Positions 16,869-26,046 of a stretch of DNA of 64,000 nt are shown here, piece by piece. Under the pieces are notes generated by a model. It ran no database searches and was not told where the DNA came from. It was given only the letters and a program-made list of their open reading frames with translations. The stretch is from assembly GCF_014844075.1 (NCBI RefSeq), contig NZ_CP062165.1:4836001-4900000 (forward strand), written 5' to 3'. The first letter of the stretch is position 1; the number at the start of each line of letters is the position of its first letter. Source of the stretch: Paenibacillus sp. JNUCC-31. GTDB taxonomy: Bacteria; Bacillota; Bacilli; Paenibacillales; Paenibacillaceae. The position numbers and the translations under genes were made by a program.

Positions 16869-17384
16869 ATGATTCCAGATCATCTGGATTATGGTTTATC
16901 GATCTTGTTTATCGGTTTTAATCCGAGTATCACGTCTGGAGAGACGGGTCATCATTATGCTTATAAAGGAAACCGTTTCTGGCGCATTCTTGAGCGGTCC
17001 GGACTGACTCCCCGGTTATATGATGCACAAGAGGATGGAGAATTGCTGAAGCTGGGTTATGGATTTACCAATATTGTGGCCCGGCCGACAAGAGGCATGG
17101 AGGATATTACAAAAGAGGAATATGCAGAGGGACGGCAGATATTACGGCAAAAGCTGGAGGAATACCGACCGGACATCGCCTGTTTCGTCGGGAAAGGGGT
17201 ATACACCCAGTACAGTCAGCGTGCCAAAGCGGAGTGGGGATTTCAGGACGACCCGGTCGTTAAGGAAATTCATGAGTTTGTTGCTCCGTCATCCAGCGGA
17301 CTCGTGCGCATGTCAATGGATGAGATTGTAGCGATCTATTCACAGCTTGCCGATTTTGTATCGGAGAAGAATAGGGAAGATTGA
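16869..17384 (+). CDS. mug: mismatch-specific uracil/thymine DNA glycosylase
   Basis: 171 residues. Removes U or T opposite G in DNA. N-terminal FIGFNPSITSGETGHHYA (the GxNP motif of the UDG superfamily Mug/TDG branch), RFWRILERSG, FTNIVARPTRG, and the C-terminal substrate-insertion segment VAPSSSGLVRMSMDE. AGAAGGGGGCC precedes the ATG. Monocistronic. Confidence 0.9.
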   Translation: MIPDHLDYGLSILFIGFNPSITSGETGHHYAYKGNRFWRILERSGLTPRLYDAQEDGELLKLGYGFTNIVARPTRGMEDITKEEYAEGRQILRQKLEEYRPDIACFVGKGVYTQYSQRAKAEWGFQDDPVVKEIHEFVAPSSSGLVRMSMDEIVAIYSQLADFVSEKNRED

Positions 17385-17612
17385 GAGACAAGAGAGACGC
17401 GGCTGCGACGGAATGAGTGATTCAGAAAATTCACCCCGAAACTGTAGAGAATGTGCAGTAATAATAACAATATATTGGTATGCAGAGTTCGCCCATTCGG
17501 TTTCACCCGGTGGCGCGAATTCTTTTTTTTGGATAAAGTGAGAGGTTTCGGGAAGTGCTTCCGTCTATATAGTACAGAACCATGCATGGAAGCTGTAGAG
17601 AAGGGGGATTAC

Positions 17613-18185
17613 ATGACTCAACAGATACCAGAGGAGGAGCTCATTCAGCGTATTATTGCGGGGGACAAACAGCTATTTGCTGTGCTCGTGGATCGATATA
17701 AACATAAAGTATTCGGCATTTTGCGCGGAATGGGTGCGAGCCATTCAGATGCACAGGATCTCGCTCAAGATACGTTTCTTCGGATTTACCGCTATCTTCC
17801 GTCGAGACGGGAGGGAAGCAGTTTCTCATCTTGGGTATACACCATCGCTGTGAATCGGATGCGGGATTTTATGAGGCAACAGAAATCCGTGATGACTGCT
17901 GATCATCCAGCTTTGGAACAAACCAGTGATGAAACGCCTGAGAAACATGTACTGCATAAGGAGATGCAGCGTGAAATCTATCGCCAGATGGAGCAACTGC
18001 CGGAATCGTATCGGCTGGTGCTGCTGCTTAAATATACGAATGAGCTGAGCTACGAAGAGATTGCAGATATTACGGACATGAGTCCCGCACAAGTGCGTAA
18101 TGCACTTTATCGAGGGAAGAAAACGTTGAAGAAACAAATGGAGCGCAAAGGAGGTTTATCGACGTATGAAGCCTATTCCAAATGA
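17613..18185 (+). CDS. ECF-type RNA polymerase sigma factor
   Basis: 190 residues with region 2 (LVDRYKHKVFGILRGMG, AQDLAQDTFLRIYRYLPSRREGSSFSSWVYTIAVNRMRDFMRQ) and region 4 (LPESYRLVLLLKYTNELSYEEIADITDMSPAQVRNALYRGKKTLK). The frame is open from 17451, but ATG 17613 has AAGGGGGATT before it. It overlaps by 20 bases the gene of a single-pass DUF4179-like protein, the usual arrangement of an ECF sigma with its membrane anti-sigma factor. Signal unknown. Confidence 0.92.
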   Translation: MTQQIPEEELIQRIIAGDKQLFAVLVDRYKHKVFGILRGMGASHSDAQDLAQDTFLRIYRYLPSRREGSSFSSWVYTIAVNRMRDFMRQQKSVMTADHPALEQTSDETPEKHVLHKEMQREIYRQMEQLPESYRLVLLLKYTNELSYEEIADITDMSPAQVRNALYRGKKTLKKQMERKGGLSTYEAYSK

Positions 18186-19776
18186 TGAGGACCGGATGTG
18201 GGAACAGCATTTGTTCCGTGAAGAACCGGATGCGGACTTTACGCTTGAGGTGATGCAGAAACTGGATGGAATGTCTATGTTGAGCGCAGAAGACGGGAAT
18301 CCATTTACGGAAAAGACCTCCAAATCCCATTGGATGCGCCGGTCGGGGATTACAGCGGCGGCCGTTGTGATCCTTGTGGGAGGTGCCTGGTTTGCTTTTG
18401 ATCACACAGCAAAATCCACGCAACCCGCGGTAAATGCCGTAAATCAGCGGCTTCCAGATATACCTGTACCAGAAGAGATAAGATCTCATTATCTTACGGA
18501 TGATTACAAACGTCTGAAACCACTTGGTCTGGTCATTAACCCGAAAATTCAAATTGTAGATCAGGGATATACGCTCAAGATTAGCGATGTCCTAGTGGAT
18601 CGTTCACAAATTATTATTATAACAGAGCAAAGCAACCCCGACGGCAGCACGATACCGGTTGTTTATCCGGAGGCGGGAAGAATTCATGTTACAGATGAAG
18701 AGGGGAATCGTGTTGCTTCCATGGCGGTAGATACGAGGCTTAGCGGTGGGGAGTATCAAAGATTTGTATTCCAATTGAATGATGATATTCCAGATCAAAT
18801 ATTTGTACGGGGAGAATTAAGTTATTTAAAAATTCCTGATTATTATAATGTTCATACTGGGGAAATGAAAGCAAGTAATACAACGGTCGATTGGAGCTTC
18901 CAATTCAACATCGATATGACCAAAGCCAAATCACTGGCTGTTGAGGATACCATGAATAACACCTACACCACTCCTGAGGGTTTGAAACTGGATATGACTC
19001 AGTTTGTACGTACGCCAAATGGAACCAGGCTTGACATGAATGTAGGTTTGACCGATCAACTTCGTGCTAAAGTAGAAGAGGATTGGGCGAGTTATATGGA
19101 CTTGATTTATCATATCGAAATCCCTGAAACGAACGAGTATCGCATATTTAATGGGAGCAGACCCAATGCCCGTCAAGCCAAGTTTCGGCTCCGAGATTTG
19201 AGTGGATTAATGGATGGTGGTCCATTAAAGTTATCGGAGACATGGGACCCTGCTTTTGTAACAGTGGATGCCAAAAATATTCGCTTTGTCCTGGATGGTT
19301 ACACGATTCCTGTGAAGGAAGAGAACTCAGTGGTAGTTGATCTGGACAAGAGGCGTAAGGATACCAAGTTCTATACATTTGTAGAATTTGAACAGCTTGG
19401 AGATCAAATTGTATTATATGACTTCAATTATCGGCCAGTGGAGCAATCATTTAATCCGCCCAAAGGCAGTTTTGAAGGAAACTCATCACTTGTACTGGAG
19501 GGAAATGGAAGATTCCGAAATGCTTTCAATGGGGATAAATGGGTAGCGATTGATAGCGAAGGGACTGAGTACCCCGTCGAAGTGATGGGAACCCCGGATA
19601 AGCCCAACAATAACGAAGAGAACGTAGTAAATGATCTCAAATTGATCATCCGTGGTTTTTACAAAGAAAATGGAACGAAATTTACCTTAAAGAGAACCGT
19701 AGTTAACCGAGAGTACCGTGATGTGAATTGGGGAGTGGATCTTCCGTCGTATACAAGCCTGCCTTGGCAGAAATAA
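18166..19776 (+). CDS. membrane anti-sigma factor, DUF4179-like
   Basis: 536 residues. Cytoplasmic N-terminus of about 58 residues (MWEQHLFREEPDADFTLEVMQKLD), one TM helix at about 62-80 (SGITAAAVVILVGGAWFAF) and a large extracytoplasmic beta-rich domain with DUF4179-like and immunoglobulin-like segments. AAAGGAGG precedes the ATG inside the sigma gene. Expected to hold the sigma factor at the membrane until a signal reaches the outer domain. Terminator at 19836-19868. Confidence 0.85.
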   Translation: MKPIPNDEDRMWEQHLFREEPDADFTLEVMQKLDGMSMLSAEDGNPFTEKTSKSHWMRRSGITAAAVVILVGGAWFAFDHTAKSTQPAVNAVNQRLPDIPVPEEIRSHYLTDDYKRLKPLGLVINPKIQIVDQGYTLKISDVLVDRSQIIIITEQSNPDGSTIPVVYPEAGRIHVTDEEGNRVASMAVDTRLSGGEYQRFVFQLNDDIPDQIFVRGELSYLKIPDYYNVHTGEMKASNTTVDWSFQFNIDMTKAKSLAVEDTMNNTYTTPEGLKLDMTQFVRTPNGTRLDMNVGLTDQLRAKVEEDWASYMDLIYHIEIPETNEYRIFNGSRPNARQAKFRLRDLSGLMDGGPLKLSETWDPAFVTVDAKNIRFVLDGYTIPVKEENSVVVDLDKRRKDTKFYTFVEFEQLGDQIVLYDFNYRPVEQSFNPPKGSFEGNSSLVLEGNGRFRNAFNGDKWVAIDSEGTEYPVEVMGTPDKPNNNEENVVNDLKLIIRGFYKENGTKFTLKRTVVNREYRDVNWGVDLPSYTSLPWQK

Positions 19777-19835
19777 CAGTCATGAGTGCCAAGGACGGAA
19801 CGGAATAAGCTTGGATGAATAATAAGATTGTGATG

Positions 19836-19868
19836 AAAGGCCCCGCAAATATCATGCGAGGCCTTTTT
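19836..19868 (+). terminator. intrinsic terminator
   Basis: AAAGGCC-CGCA / TGCG-GGCCTTT hairpin with small bulges and T-run, ending the sigma/anti-sigma operon. Confidence 0.8.
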
Positions 19869-19877
19869 GGAATGCAA

Positions 19878-19907
19878 TAAGTTAAGTTAAGTTAAGTTAA
19901 GTTAAGT
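19878..19907. repeat. pentanucleotide tandem repeat TAAGT x6
   Basis: Six exact head-to-tail TAAGT units between the terminator and the convergent lacI-type gene. Because it is non-coding, copy-number change would not alter a protein. Confidence 0.9.
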
Positions 19908-19943
19908 TGTACTGACGCTAAGAAGGTTGCCGCACGTTTTGAG

Positions 19944-21002
19944 TTACGCCGATTCCCGTGGAATCAAAGTAGTCGATAACATGACCGTTTCCTTTGGTGT
20001 ACCTGGGCGTTCTATCCTGCGCTGCAAAGCTTCGATTGCACGCTGACCCAATTCCTCTTTACAGAGGTTGACCGTGGTCAGAGGCGGAGAGGATGCAGCC
20101 GAGGCATGCACATTGTCGATACCGATGACAAGACAATCTCCAGGTGTGGAGAATCCCATTTCCTGCAACTTATTCATCCACTGGAGGGCAATATCATCAT
20201 TGACGCCAATCCAGGCATCGGGGCGCTCGTCATCCGGCATGTTTTGGATTGTTGCGGCCAATTGGTCGATCCATTCCCCGTTCTCGTAAGGAATATTCCA
20301 TTCTCTGAATGTCGTCAACCGACTGCTGTCTGCGTGAAAATGGTTCAAGGCCAGTTCGATGCCAATCTTTCGCTGTGCGAAGCTGGCAGCACGACCATCA
20401 TCCGTAATCAGACCAATGCGGTGACACTGCATCGACATTAAATATCTCGCCACAGTAATGCCTGCTTCCAGGTTATCATGGCTGATGGTATCACAGTTCA
20501 ACAGGGGCTCCTGATGATCTACGAGCACAATGGGGCGGCCCGTCTGAGCCAGTCGTTGCAGGACTGCATGGGGGAAAGCCCCCATGGCGATGACTCCTGC
20601 ACACCGTTCCCAGTCTAAATGGGGAGCGATTGCCCGTTCTGGCGGCGTGTGTTCATCAGCGACTCCCAGAGAGGGAGATACAATGGCATGATGCCACCCT
20701 CTTTCATTACAGGCAGAGATCATGCCGGAGAGGACGCGCTGCCAGTAGTGCGGTTCCCCCCGGTTGAGCTGATTCATGCAGATGAGGGCAAACGGCGGCT
20801 CAGATTGTTCTTCGTTGATTCCAGTGGACACAGTGCCGCTTCCTGGGGTGCTTTGGCGATATCCCAGGGCACGTGCTAATTCCAGCACACGGACACGTGT
20901 CGCTTCGCTGACACCTGTCTTGCCGCTGAGGGCGCGGGAGACAGCATATTTGGATAATCCAAGCTGGTCAGCCAGCGACTGGATGGATACTTTACGTGAC
21001 AT
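19944..21002 (-). CDS. LacI-family transcriptional regulator
   Basis: 352 residues. N-terminal LacI HTH (VSIQSLADQLGLSKYAVSRALSG...VSEATRVRVLELARALGYR) and a periplasmic-binding-protein-like sensor domain (ALICMNQLNRGEPHYWQRVL, IVLVDHQEPLLNCDTISHDN, WIGVNDDIALQWMNKL, IDNVHASAASSPPLTTVN). AAGGAGTAATGAA precedes the ATG. Divergent from the GH125 mannosidase gene, which it probably represses in response to a mannose-containing sugar (inference). Confidence 0.92.
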   Translation of the reverse strand: MSRKVSIQSLADQLGLSKYAVSRALSGKTGVSEATRVRVLELARALGYRQSTPGSGTVSTGINEEQSEPPFALICMNQLNRGEPHYWQRVLSGMISACNERGWHHAIVSPSLGVADEHTPPERAIAPHLDWERCAGVIAMGAFPHAVLQRLAQTGRPIVLVDHQEPLLNCDTISHDNLEAGITVARYLMSMQCHRIGLITDDGRAASFAQRKIGIELALNHFHADSSRLTTFREWNIPYENGEWIDQLAATIQNMPDDERPDAWIGVNDDIALQWMNKLQEMGFSTPGDCLVIGIDNVHASAASSPPLTTVNLCKEELGQRAIEALQRRIERPGTPKETVMLSTTLIPRESA

Positions 21003-21232
21003 TTCATTACTCCTTCATATGTAAACGATTTGATAAATTCAATGAGTCAATTCCAATCTATATAAATTGAACTAAACATTTACACGAGAACGGAGAGGAC
21101 AGAATTATCCTGGATGAATTGACGATCATCTTCCGGCACAGTACACTTACAAATAATAATGTTATTATAATTTATCATAACGAAAATAACAACATGGCAC
21201 AAATCATTGAATGAAATTCGAGGCAAACCAAT
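21003..21232. promoter_or_regulatory. divergent lacI / GH125 promoter region
   Basis: 230 AT-rich bases. Repeated TTTACA-like and AAACGATTT-like elements are present (for example 21021-21037 and 21073-21084), suitable as LacI-type half sites, but I cannot identify a perfect operator. Confidence 0.4.
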
Positions 21233-22585
21233 ATGGAAAATTTTCATCTCAAAGGAGACGACATCCATGGAACAGTTCAGATTACCGAGAATCCCCATGC
21301 CGCATCGGAATTGCCGCAAGCTGTGCAGAACATTCTCACCGAGGCCGAGGAACGGCTGCAACATAGACCAAGATTGCTGGCACAGTTCCGTAACTGTTTT
21401 CCTAACACCCTGGAAACGACGACAAAACTATTGGATGACGGAACAACCTTTGTAATTACAGGAGATATCCCGGCCATGTGGCTGCGTGATTCCGTAGAGC
21501 AGGTGATGCATTACGTCCCGCTCGCAAAGGAAGACGAACAGCTGCAACGGATCATTGGAGGGCTGATCAAACGGCATACATTCTATGCGGATATCGATAT
21601 CTATGCCAATGCGTTCAACGAAACAGCTAATGGATGGCACTGGGATGCCAACGATGAGACAGAGATGTCGCCGTGGGTGTGGGAACGCAAGTTTGAACTG
21701 GATTCACTCTGTTTCTCCATGCGCCTCGCTTATGCGTATTGGCGTGAGACGGAATTGACAGATATATTTGACGAGCGTTTCAAGAGGGTGATGGAGAGCA
21801 TAGTAGGTCTGTGGAAAACGGAGCAGCGGCATGGGGAGCACTCGCCATATCAATTCATGCGCCGGAATTGTCCAGCCCACGATACGCTCCGCAACGAAGG
21901 ATTAGGGATGCCGGTAAACTATACCGGGATGATCTGGTCCGGCTTCCGCCCCAGTGATGATGCATGTGATTTTCATTATAATATTCCAGCGAATATGTTT
22001 GCAGCGGTGACTTTGCGTCAGATGGGGGAGATCGCGAGGTGGGTGTTCCGGGATGAACAACTGGTGAGCACAATGGCTCTTTTGGAAGAAGAAATACGGC
22101 ATGGTATTTCCCTATACGGTACGTACCGTTACCCGGAGTATGGGCCGATTTATGCCTATGAGACGGATGGTTACGGCAACTTTTGCCTCATGGATGATGC
22201 AGGTACGCCGGGACTTATGTCGATTCCATATTTCGAGTATGCTTCTACTGAGGACATCGTGTACCGGAATACACGCCGCTTTATTTTGAGCAAGGAAAAT
22301 CCGTTCTATTATGAAGGACAAGTAGCCAAAGGCATTGGCAGCCCCCATACTCCGCCCGGATACATCTGGCATATGGCGCTGTCCATGCAGGGTCTGACCG
22401 CAGACAACGATAAGGAAATGCTGGAGATGATTGAGCTGCTGGAGAACACGGATGCAGGCACCGGGTACATGCATGAAGGTTTTCATTCGGATGATCCGAA
22501 TACGTTCACAAGGCCATGGTTTGCCTGGTCGAACAGTCTATTCTCGCAGCTTGTGTACAAAGCAATGAAAAAAGGAATCCTATAA
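21233..22585 (+). CDS. GH125 exo-alpha-1,6-mannosidase; N-terminal frame disruption likely
   Basis: Metal-independent mannosidase (family GH125, formerly DUF1237). Core motifs: NCFPNTLETTTKLL, FVITGDIPAMWLRDS, ANAFNETANGWHWDAND, MSPWVWERKFELDSL, GMIWSGFRPSDD and the C-terminal FTRPWFAWSNSLFSQL. No signal peptide, so it acts on imported oligomannose. The continuous frame begins at ATG 21233 with only GAGG as ribosome site, and its first 23 residues look unlike the family. A far better site (AAAGGAGAC) precedes ATG 21267, whose frame reads MEQFRLPRIPMP and then fails; one missing G at 21302/21303 would join it to the main frame (ASELPQAVQ). See findings. Confidence 0.85.
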   Translation: MENFHLKGDDIHGTVQITENPHAASELPQAVQNILTEAEERLQHRPRLLAQFRNCFPNTLETTTKLLDDGTTFVITGDIPAMWLRDSVEQVMHYVPLAKEDEQLQRIIGGLIKRHTFYADIDIYANAFNETANGWHWDANDETEMSPWVWERKFELDSLCFSMRLAYAYWRETELTDIFDERFKRVMESIVGLWKTEQRHGEHSPYQFMRRNCPAHDTLRNEGLGMPVNYTGMIWSGFRPSDDACDFHYNIPANMFAAVTLRQMGEIARWVFRDEQLVSTMALLEEEIRHGISLYGTYRYPEYGPIYAYETDGYGNFCLMDDAGTPGLMSIPYFEYASTEDIVYRNTRRFILSKENPFYYEGQVAKGIGSPHTPPGYIWHMALSMQGLTADNDKEMLEMIELLENTDAGTGYMHEGFHSDDPNTFTRPWFAWSNSLFSQLVYKAMKKGIL

Positions 22586-22620
22586 AATGATGTAAGTTCA
22601 AAAAAATAACTGCCTGCAAA

Positions 22621-22758
22621 GCAGCCGTTCCGGTTACGAATCGTTCTTTCGATCGCTGTTATCCCCGGATTTCCTGATTGCCTTTTGCAAAGTCGAAATC
22701 CGGTGATAAAGGCGAACGCGCTGCTTCTCCAGAATCGATTTCGTCCCCTGCACTGCGT
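22621..22758. repeat. dispersed intergenic repeat, copy 1 (fullest)
   Basis: Core reads TTTCGATCGCTGTTATCCCC followed by an inverted repeat ATCCCCGGATTTC (22661-22673) / GAAATCCGGTGAT (22695-22707). Degenerate copies occur at 48571-48616 and, minus strand, 42354-42370. It resembles a family of repeated intergenic sequences of Paenibacillus genomes; that last point is from memory and needs a genome search. Confidence 0.55.
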
Positions 22759-22820
22759 TTGATATTTCGCATGACATTTTTTTTGCCAACATCATTTTTA
22801 GAATAGAAGAGTAAGCAGAC

Positions 22821-22861
22821 AAAAAGCCCAAACTGCAAAAGATTCGCAGTTTGGGCTTTGG
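22821..22861. terminator. bidirectional intrinsic terminator
   Basis: 14-bp perfect stem AAAGCCCAAACTGC (22823-22836) / 22846-22859 with A- and T-rich flanks, between GH125 (+) and the Gfo/Idh/MocA gene (-). Confidence 0.85.
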
Positions 22862-22894
22862 TTTATGAGGAGGGCTATTCGGCTCACGGCTTCA

Positions 22895-23950
22895 TTATAC
22901 AGTCTTTAGCAGATCAGCAATGAACACCTTTTGACCTGTGCGTGCACTTTCAAGGGATGCAAGCACCATGGCCATGCTGAACTGGTTGTCACTGCAATCG
23001 GTCTCAGGCAGTTGCCCCGATTCCAGGGCTGCGAACATGTCTTCGAGGCAGCCATGGTGCCCTGTCTTCTCCATCACAGGCTGTTGCCCTTCAATCCGCT
23101 CACACGGCTGGAAAAAGGACGGTTTGCCTTCCGCATCCAGATGCTGCGCCGAGACCACTTCAGCATAAATGTCATCATGCCCATCCCAGATCGCAGTTCC
23201 TTTTTCTCCGGTTACGCGCCAGGATGCCTCCCATGAAGTAGGCACACCTTCTGTGCACCAGGACCCTCGATAGTCAAACACGGAGCCGTCGGACATTTCA
23301 AAAATGCACAACGCCATCGCATTGCCTTTGTACCACGACCCTGGAGGATTGAATTCGTGACAGTAGACCGAGACCGGATTCGCACCGAGAATATATCGCG
23401 CCTGGTCGAAGGTATGTATCGCCATATCCAGGAGTAGTGGACTATCCATCAGGTCACGGAAACCACCGAAATGGGGTCCAAGGAAGAAGTCTGCTCCTGC
23501 ATAACCGACTTGACCAATGGTTCCGTCGGAAATCAACTGCCGATAGGCGCGAATGCGCGGATCGAAACGCCGATTTTGCATCACTGCCTGAATGTTACCT
23601 GTACGGCGTGCAGTCTGAACAATATCTTCACAATCAGCGAAGGATTCCGCCAGAGGCTTTTCGCCAAATACATGGCAACCCTGTTGTAACGCCGTCATGG
23701 CAATTCCATGATGGCTCGCTGGTATGGTGACATCGAATACAATATTGGCATCGGTTGCGCGAATGGCCTCGCTGATATCCGTAAACGTGGGACAGGAGAG
23801 GCCGTGCCGTGCAGCGAGGGCGACAGCAGTCTGTTCATACAGATCGACAAGCCCTACAATTTCCGTGTCCGGCCTTTGCATGGCGTAATCGACCCAAGTG
23901 TTGGACATGGCCCCGCAGCCAGCCACAACCACCCGGTAAGGATGACTCAT
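22895..23950 (-). CDS. Gfo/Idh/MocA-family oxidoreductase
   Basis: NAD(P)-dependent sugar or inositol dehydrogenase, 351 residues. Rossmann start YRVVVAGCGAMSNTWVDYA, the EKPLAES motif (catalytic Lys of the family) near residue 96, and the substrate-side segment LLDMAIHTFDQARYILG. AAGGAGCTGATAAG precedes the ATG. Located 74 bases downstream of the sugar isomerase/epimerase gene on the same strand, forming a two-gene carbohydrate unit facing an AraC regulator. Confidence 0.9.
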   Translation of the reverse strand: MSHPYRVVVAGCGAMSNTWVDYAMQRPDTEIVGLVDLYEQTAVALAARHGLSCPTFTDISEAIRATDANIVFDVTIPASHHGIAMTALQQGCHVFGEKPLAESFADCEDIVQTARRTGNIQAVMQNRRFDPRIRAYRQLISDGTIGQVGYAGADFFLGPHFGGFRDLMDSPLLLDMAIHTFDQARYILGANPVSVYCHEFNPPGSWYKGNAMALCIFEMSDGSVFDYRGSWCTEGVPTSWEASWRVTGEKGTAIWDGHDDIYAEVVSAQHLDAEGKPSFFQPCERIEGQQPVMEKTGHHGCLEDMFAALESGQLPETDCSDNQFSMAMVLASLESARTGQKVFIADLLKTV

Positions 23951-24024
23951 CTTATCAGCTCCTTATGCTTCTGATTTTCTATGCTCATGCAATAGAGATC
24001 ATGTACCTCAGTGTTATCCCGTTT

Positions 24025-24912
24025 CTATACCGGATTGGGAACGAAATCTCCACCACGGCATTGTTTCAAATATCGTAGGGCGTGCACCTGTCCGGTCATT
24101 TCGAGTTCATCTTTGTAGACAGGATCATGCCAGCCTTCAATGTCGATCGTTCCCTGATATCCGTTTTGACGCAGAATCGTAATGATGTCGGACCAGTTGG
24201 TATCCCCGAAGCCGGGCGTACGGTGCCAGACAAATTCACGTGGGCCATGAACGCCATATTCCTTGACGATGTCCCAGGCGATGGTGGCATCTTTGCCATG
24301 CACATGGAACACTTTATTGGCCCATTTGCGCAGCTGCGGAATTGGGTCGATCAGGCTGGACATCTGGTGGCATGGCTCCCATTCCAGTCCAATATTATCA
24401 TTGGGGACCGCATCGAACATCATTTCCCAGGCCGTCGGATTATGCGCGATATTCCAATCACCCGTCTGCCATGTACCACCCATATCACAATTCTCAAAAG
24501 CAATGCGTACACCCCGGTCTGCTGCCCGGCGTGCCAGCTCTCCAAACACTTCCTTGAACCTTGGAATCGATTGGTCAATCGGTTGATCGGTCAATCGTCC
24601 GGTGAACCCGGAGACGATATCCGCTCCGAAGAGCTGGGCGTGGTCAATAGCCCGTTCCCAGCTGGCGAGTGTATCGGCATTATCCCCGGTTCCGGTGAGC
24701 GGATTTCCAAATACACTTACTGCAGAGATGATAATACCTTGTTCGTCCACGATTTCACGAACATGTTTGGCTGTTTCGGCCAGGTCCAAATCACCAGTCG
24801 TTTGCCAGAAGGTCAGATTGAATGATTCAAAGCCATGTTTCATGATCTGTGGGATGACGCGGACTGCGTCGTGCCCGCCTACGAGGGTGCCTATGCGTAA
24901 CGGATTATTCAT
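24025..24912 (-). CDS. sugar phosphate isomerase/epimerase-like TIM-barrel protein
   Basis: 295 residues of the AP-endonuclease-2/xylose-isomerase-like family. Metal-ligand segments typical of the fold: AFENCDMGG, NIGLEWEPCHQ, FHVHGKDA and TIDIEGWHDP. Starts MNNPLRIGTLVGG with TTGGAG upstream. First gene of the unit with the Gfo/Idh/MocA oxidoreductase; these pairs commonly degrade inositol-like or unusual sugars. Exact substrate not deducible. Confidence 0.87.
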   Translation of the reverse strand: MNNPLRIGTLVGGHDAVRVIPQIMKHGFESFNLTFWQTTGDLDLAETAKHVREIVDEQGIIISAVSVFGNPLTGTGDNADTLASWERAIDHAQLFGADIVSGFTGRLTDQPIDQSIPRFKEVFGELARRAADRGVRIAFENCDMGGTWQTGDWNIAHNPTAWEMMFDAVPNDNIGLEWEPCHQMSSLIDPIPQLRKWANKVFHVHGKDATIAWDIVKEYGVHGPREFVWHRTPGFGDTNWSDIITILRQNGYQGTIDIEGWHDPVYKDELEMTGQVHALRYLKQCRGGDFVPNPV

Positions 24913-25042
24913 GGTTGTATTTCACTCCAATATTGGCTTATAGTACTTCGTGACACACTCATTATAGCCGGGCGTCTGCCGGATGGCTCTATACAATCTT
25001 GTGCAATATTAGTCTGATCTTGTGGGGGAAGGGGGAGAATGT

Positions 25043-25930
25043 ATGCTGGATCTGAAAGCGCTTCACGAAAATACCCGAATTGATCATAAATCGTACCCTT
25101 TTCAGTTGTTCCAAAACCGCTGTCGAGAAATGAAGGCGGAAGAGTGCATTTTATACCTGCACTGGCATGAACACTTTGAACTGATTGTCATGCGACGGGG
25201 CAGCGCACAATTTCATATCGATAGCAGGCCTTATGTGGCTCACGCAGGTGAGGTCATTATTATACCTGGAGGCGCATTACACGTGGGGTATGCACTGGAA
25301 GATGGAGATGTAGATTATGACTCAATCGTGGTCAATCCTGCCTTATTTCATGATTTTACGCATGATCCCGTTCATTTGAAATATGTGGCACCCTACTTGG
25401 AGGGAAGGGTCAGGTTTCCGGTGAAACCGGTGGAGCAGGATATCATTTGCCAAGGCTACTATTCCCTGTTGAACGAAGCCGTGGAAGAGATGGCATTACA
25501 GCCACCAGCCTACCAACTCGTTGTAAAATCCAAGCTTCATGCCTTGTTCACGCTGCTTGCCCGAACATTTATGCCACACCAGCTTCCTGACAAAACGACC
25601 GGATCGTATTTCCCCAATCGGGAACGATTCAAGCATTTGATTGAGCAGATTGAAGCGGAGCCGACAGGGAAAATGTCGGTTACCGAGGCCGCTGGCCAGG
25701 TGGGGCTGAATACGTATCATTTTTGCAAAATGTTCAAAAAACTGACCGGACGTACCTTCGTGGAATATGTGAACGGGTGCCGAATGACGAAAGCGGAACA
25801 GCTGCTGCAGGAGAGCAGCCTGACCATTACCGAGATCGCCGCCCGGGTTGGCTGCGAGAATGCCAATTATTTTACGAAGCTGTATAAACAATATAAGGGC
25901 ATGACCCCTTCCCAAGGGCGCTTGAAATAG
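25043..25930 (+). CDS. AraC-family regulator with cupin sensor
   Basis: About 295 residues: N-terminal cupin sugar-sensing half (LHWHEHFELIVMRRGSAQF, AHAGEVIIIPGGALHVGY) and C-terminal double HTH (VTEAAGQVGLNTYHFCKMFKKLTGRTFVEYVNGCRM ... LTITEIAARVGCENANYFTKLYKQYKGMTPSQ). The frame opens at GTG 25022; ATG 25043 with GGGGGAGAATGT is the better start. Divergent from the isomerase/oxidoreductase pair, which it likely activates. Confidence 0.92.
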   Translation: MLDLKALHENTRIDHKSYPFQLFQNRCREMKAEECILYLHWHEHFELIVMRRGSAQFHIDSRPYVAHAGEVIIIPGGALHVGYALEDGDVDYDSIVVNPALFHDFTHDPVHLKYVAPYLEGRVRFPVKPVEQDIICQGYYSLLNEAVEEMALQPPAYQLVVKSKLHALFTLLARTFMPHQLPDKTTGSYFPNRERFKHLIEQIEAEPTGKMSVTEAAGQVGLNTYHFCKMFKKLTGRTFVEYVNGCRMTKAEQLLQESSLTITEIAARVGCENANYFTKLYKQYKGMTPSQGRLK

Positions 25931-25960
25931 CAGACTCAGCGTTATCTCTGCACAAACAAA

Positions 25961-26003
25961 AATCCGGATACTCGCCAATCCCTGGCGTTGATCCGGATTA
26001 TTT
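25961..26003. terminator. bidirectional intrinsic terminator
   Basis: AATCCGGAT (25961-25969) / ATCCGGATT (25991-25999) with inner CGCCA/TGGCG, A-run on the left and TATTTT on the right. Separates the AraC gene (+) from the kinase-like gene (-). Confidence 0.8.
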
Positions 26004-26046
26004 TATGGAGATCAGAACATGAACATGATCTGTTTATGCAAAGGTT

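Larger units (their letters stand above)
22586..22894. other. intergenic region with dispersed repeat and terminator
   Basis: 309 bases holding one copy of a dispersed repeat (22621-22758) and the bidirectional terminator at 22821-22861; no gene. Confidence 0.6.
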
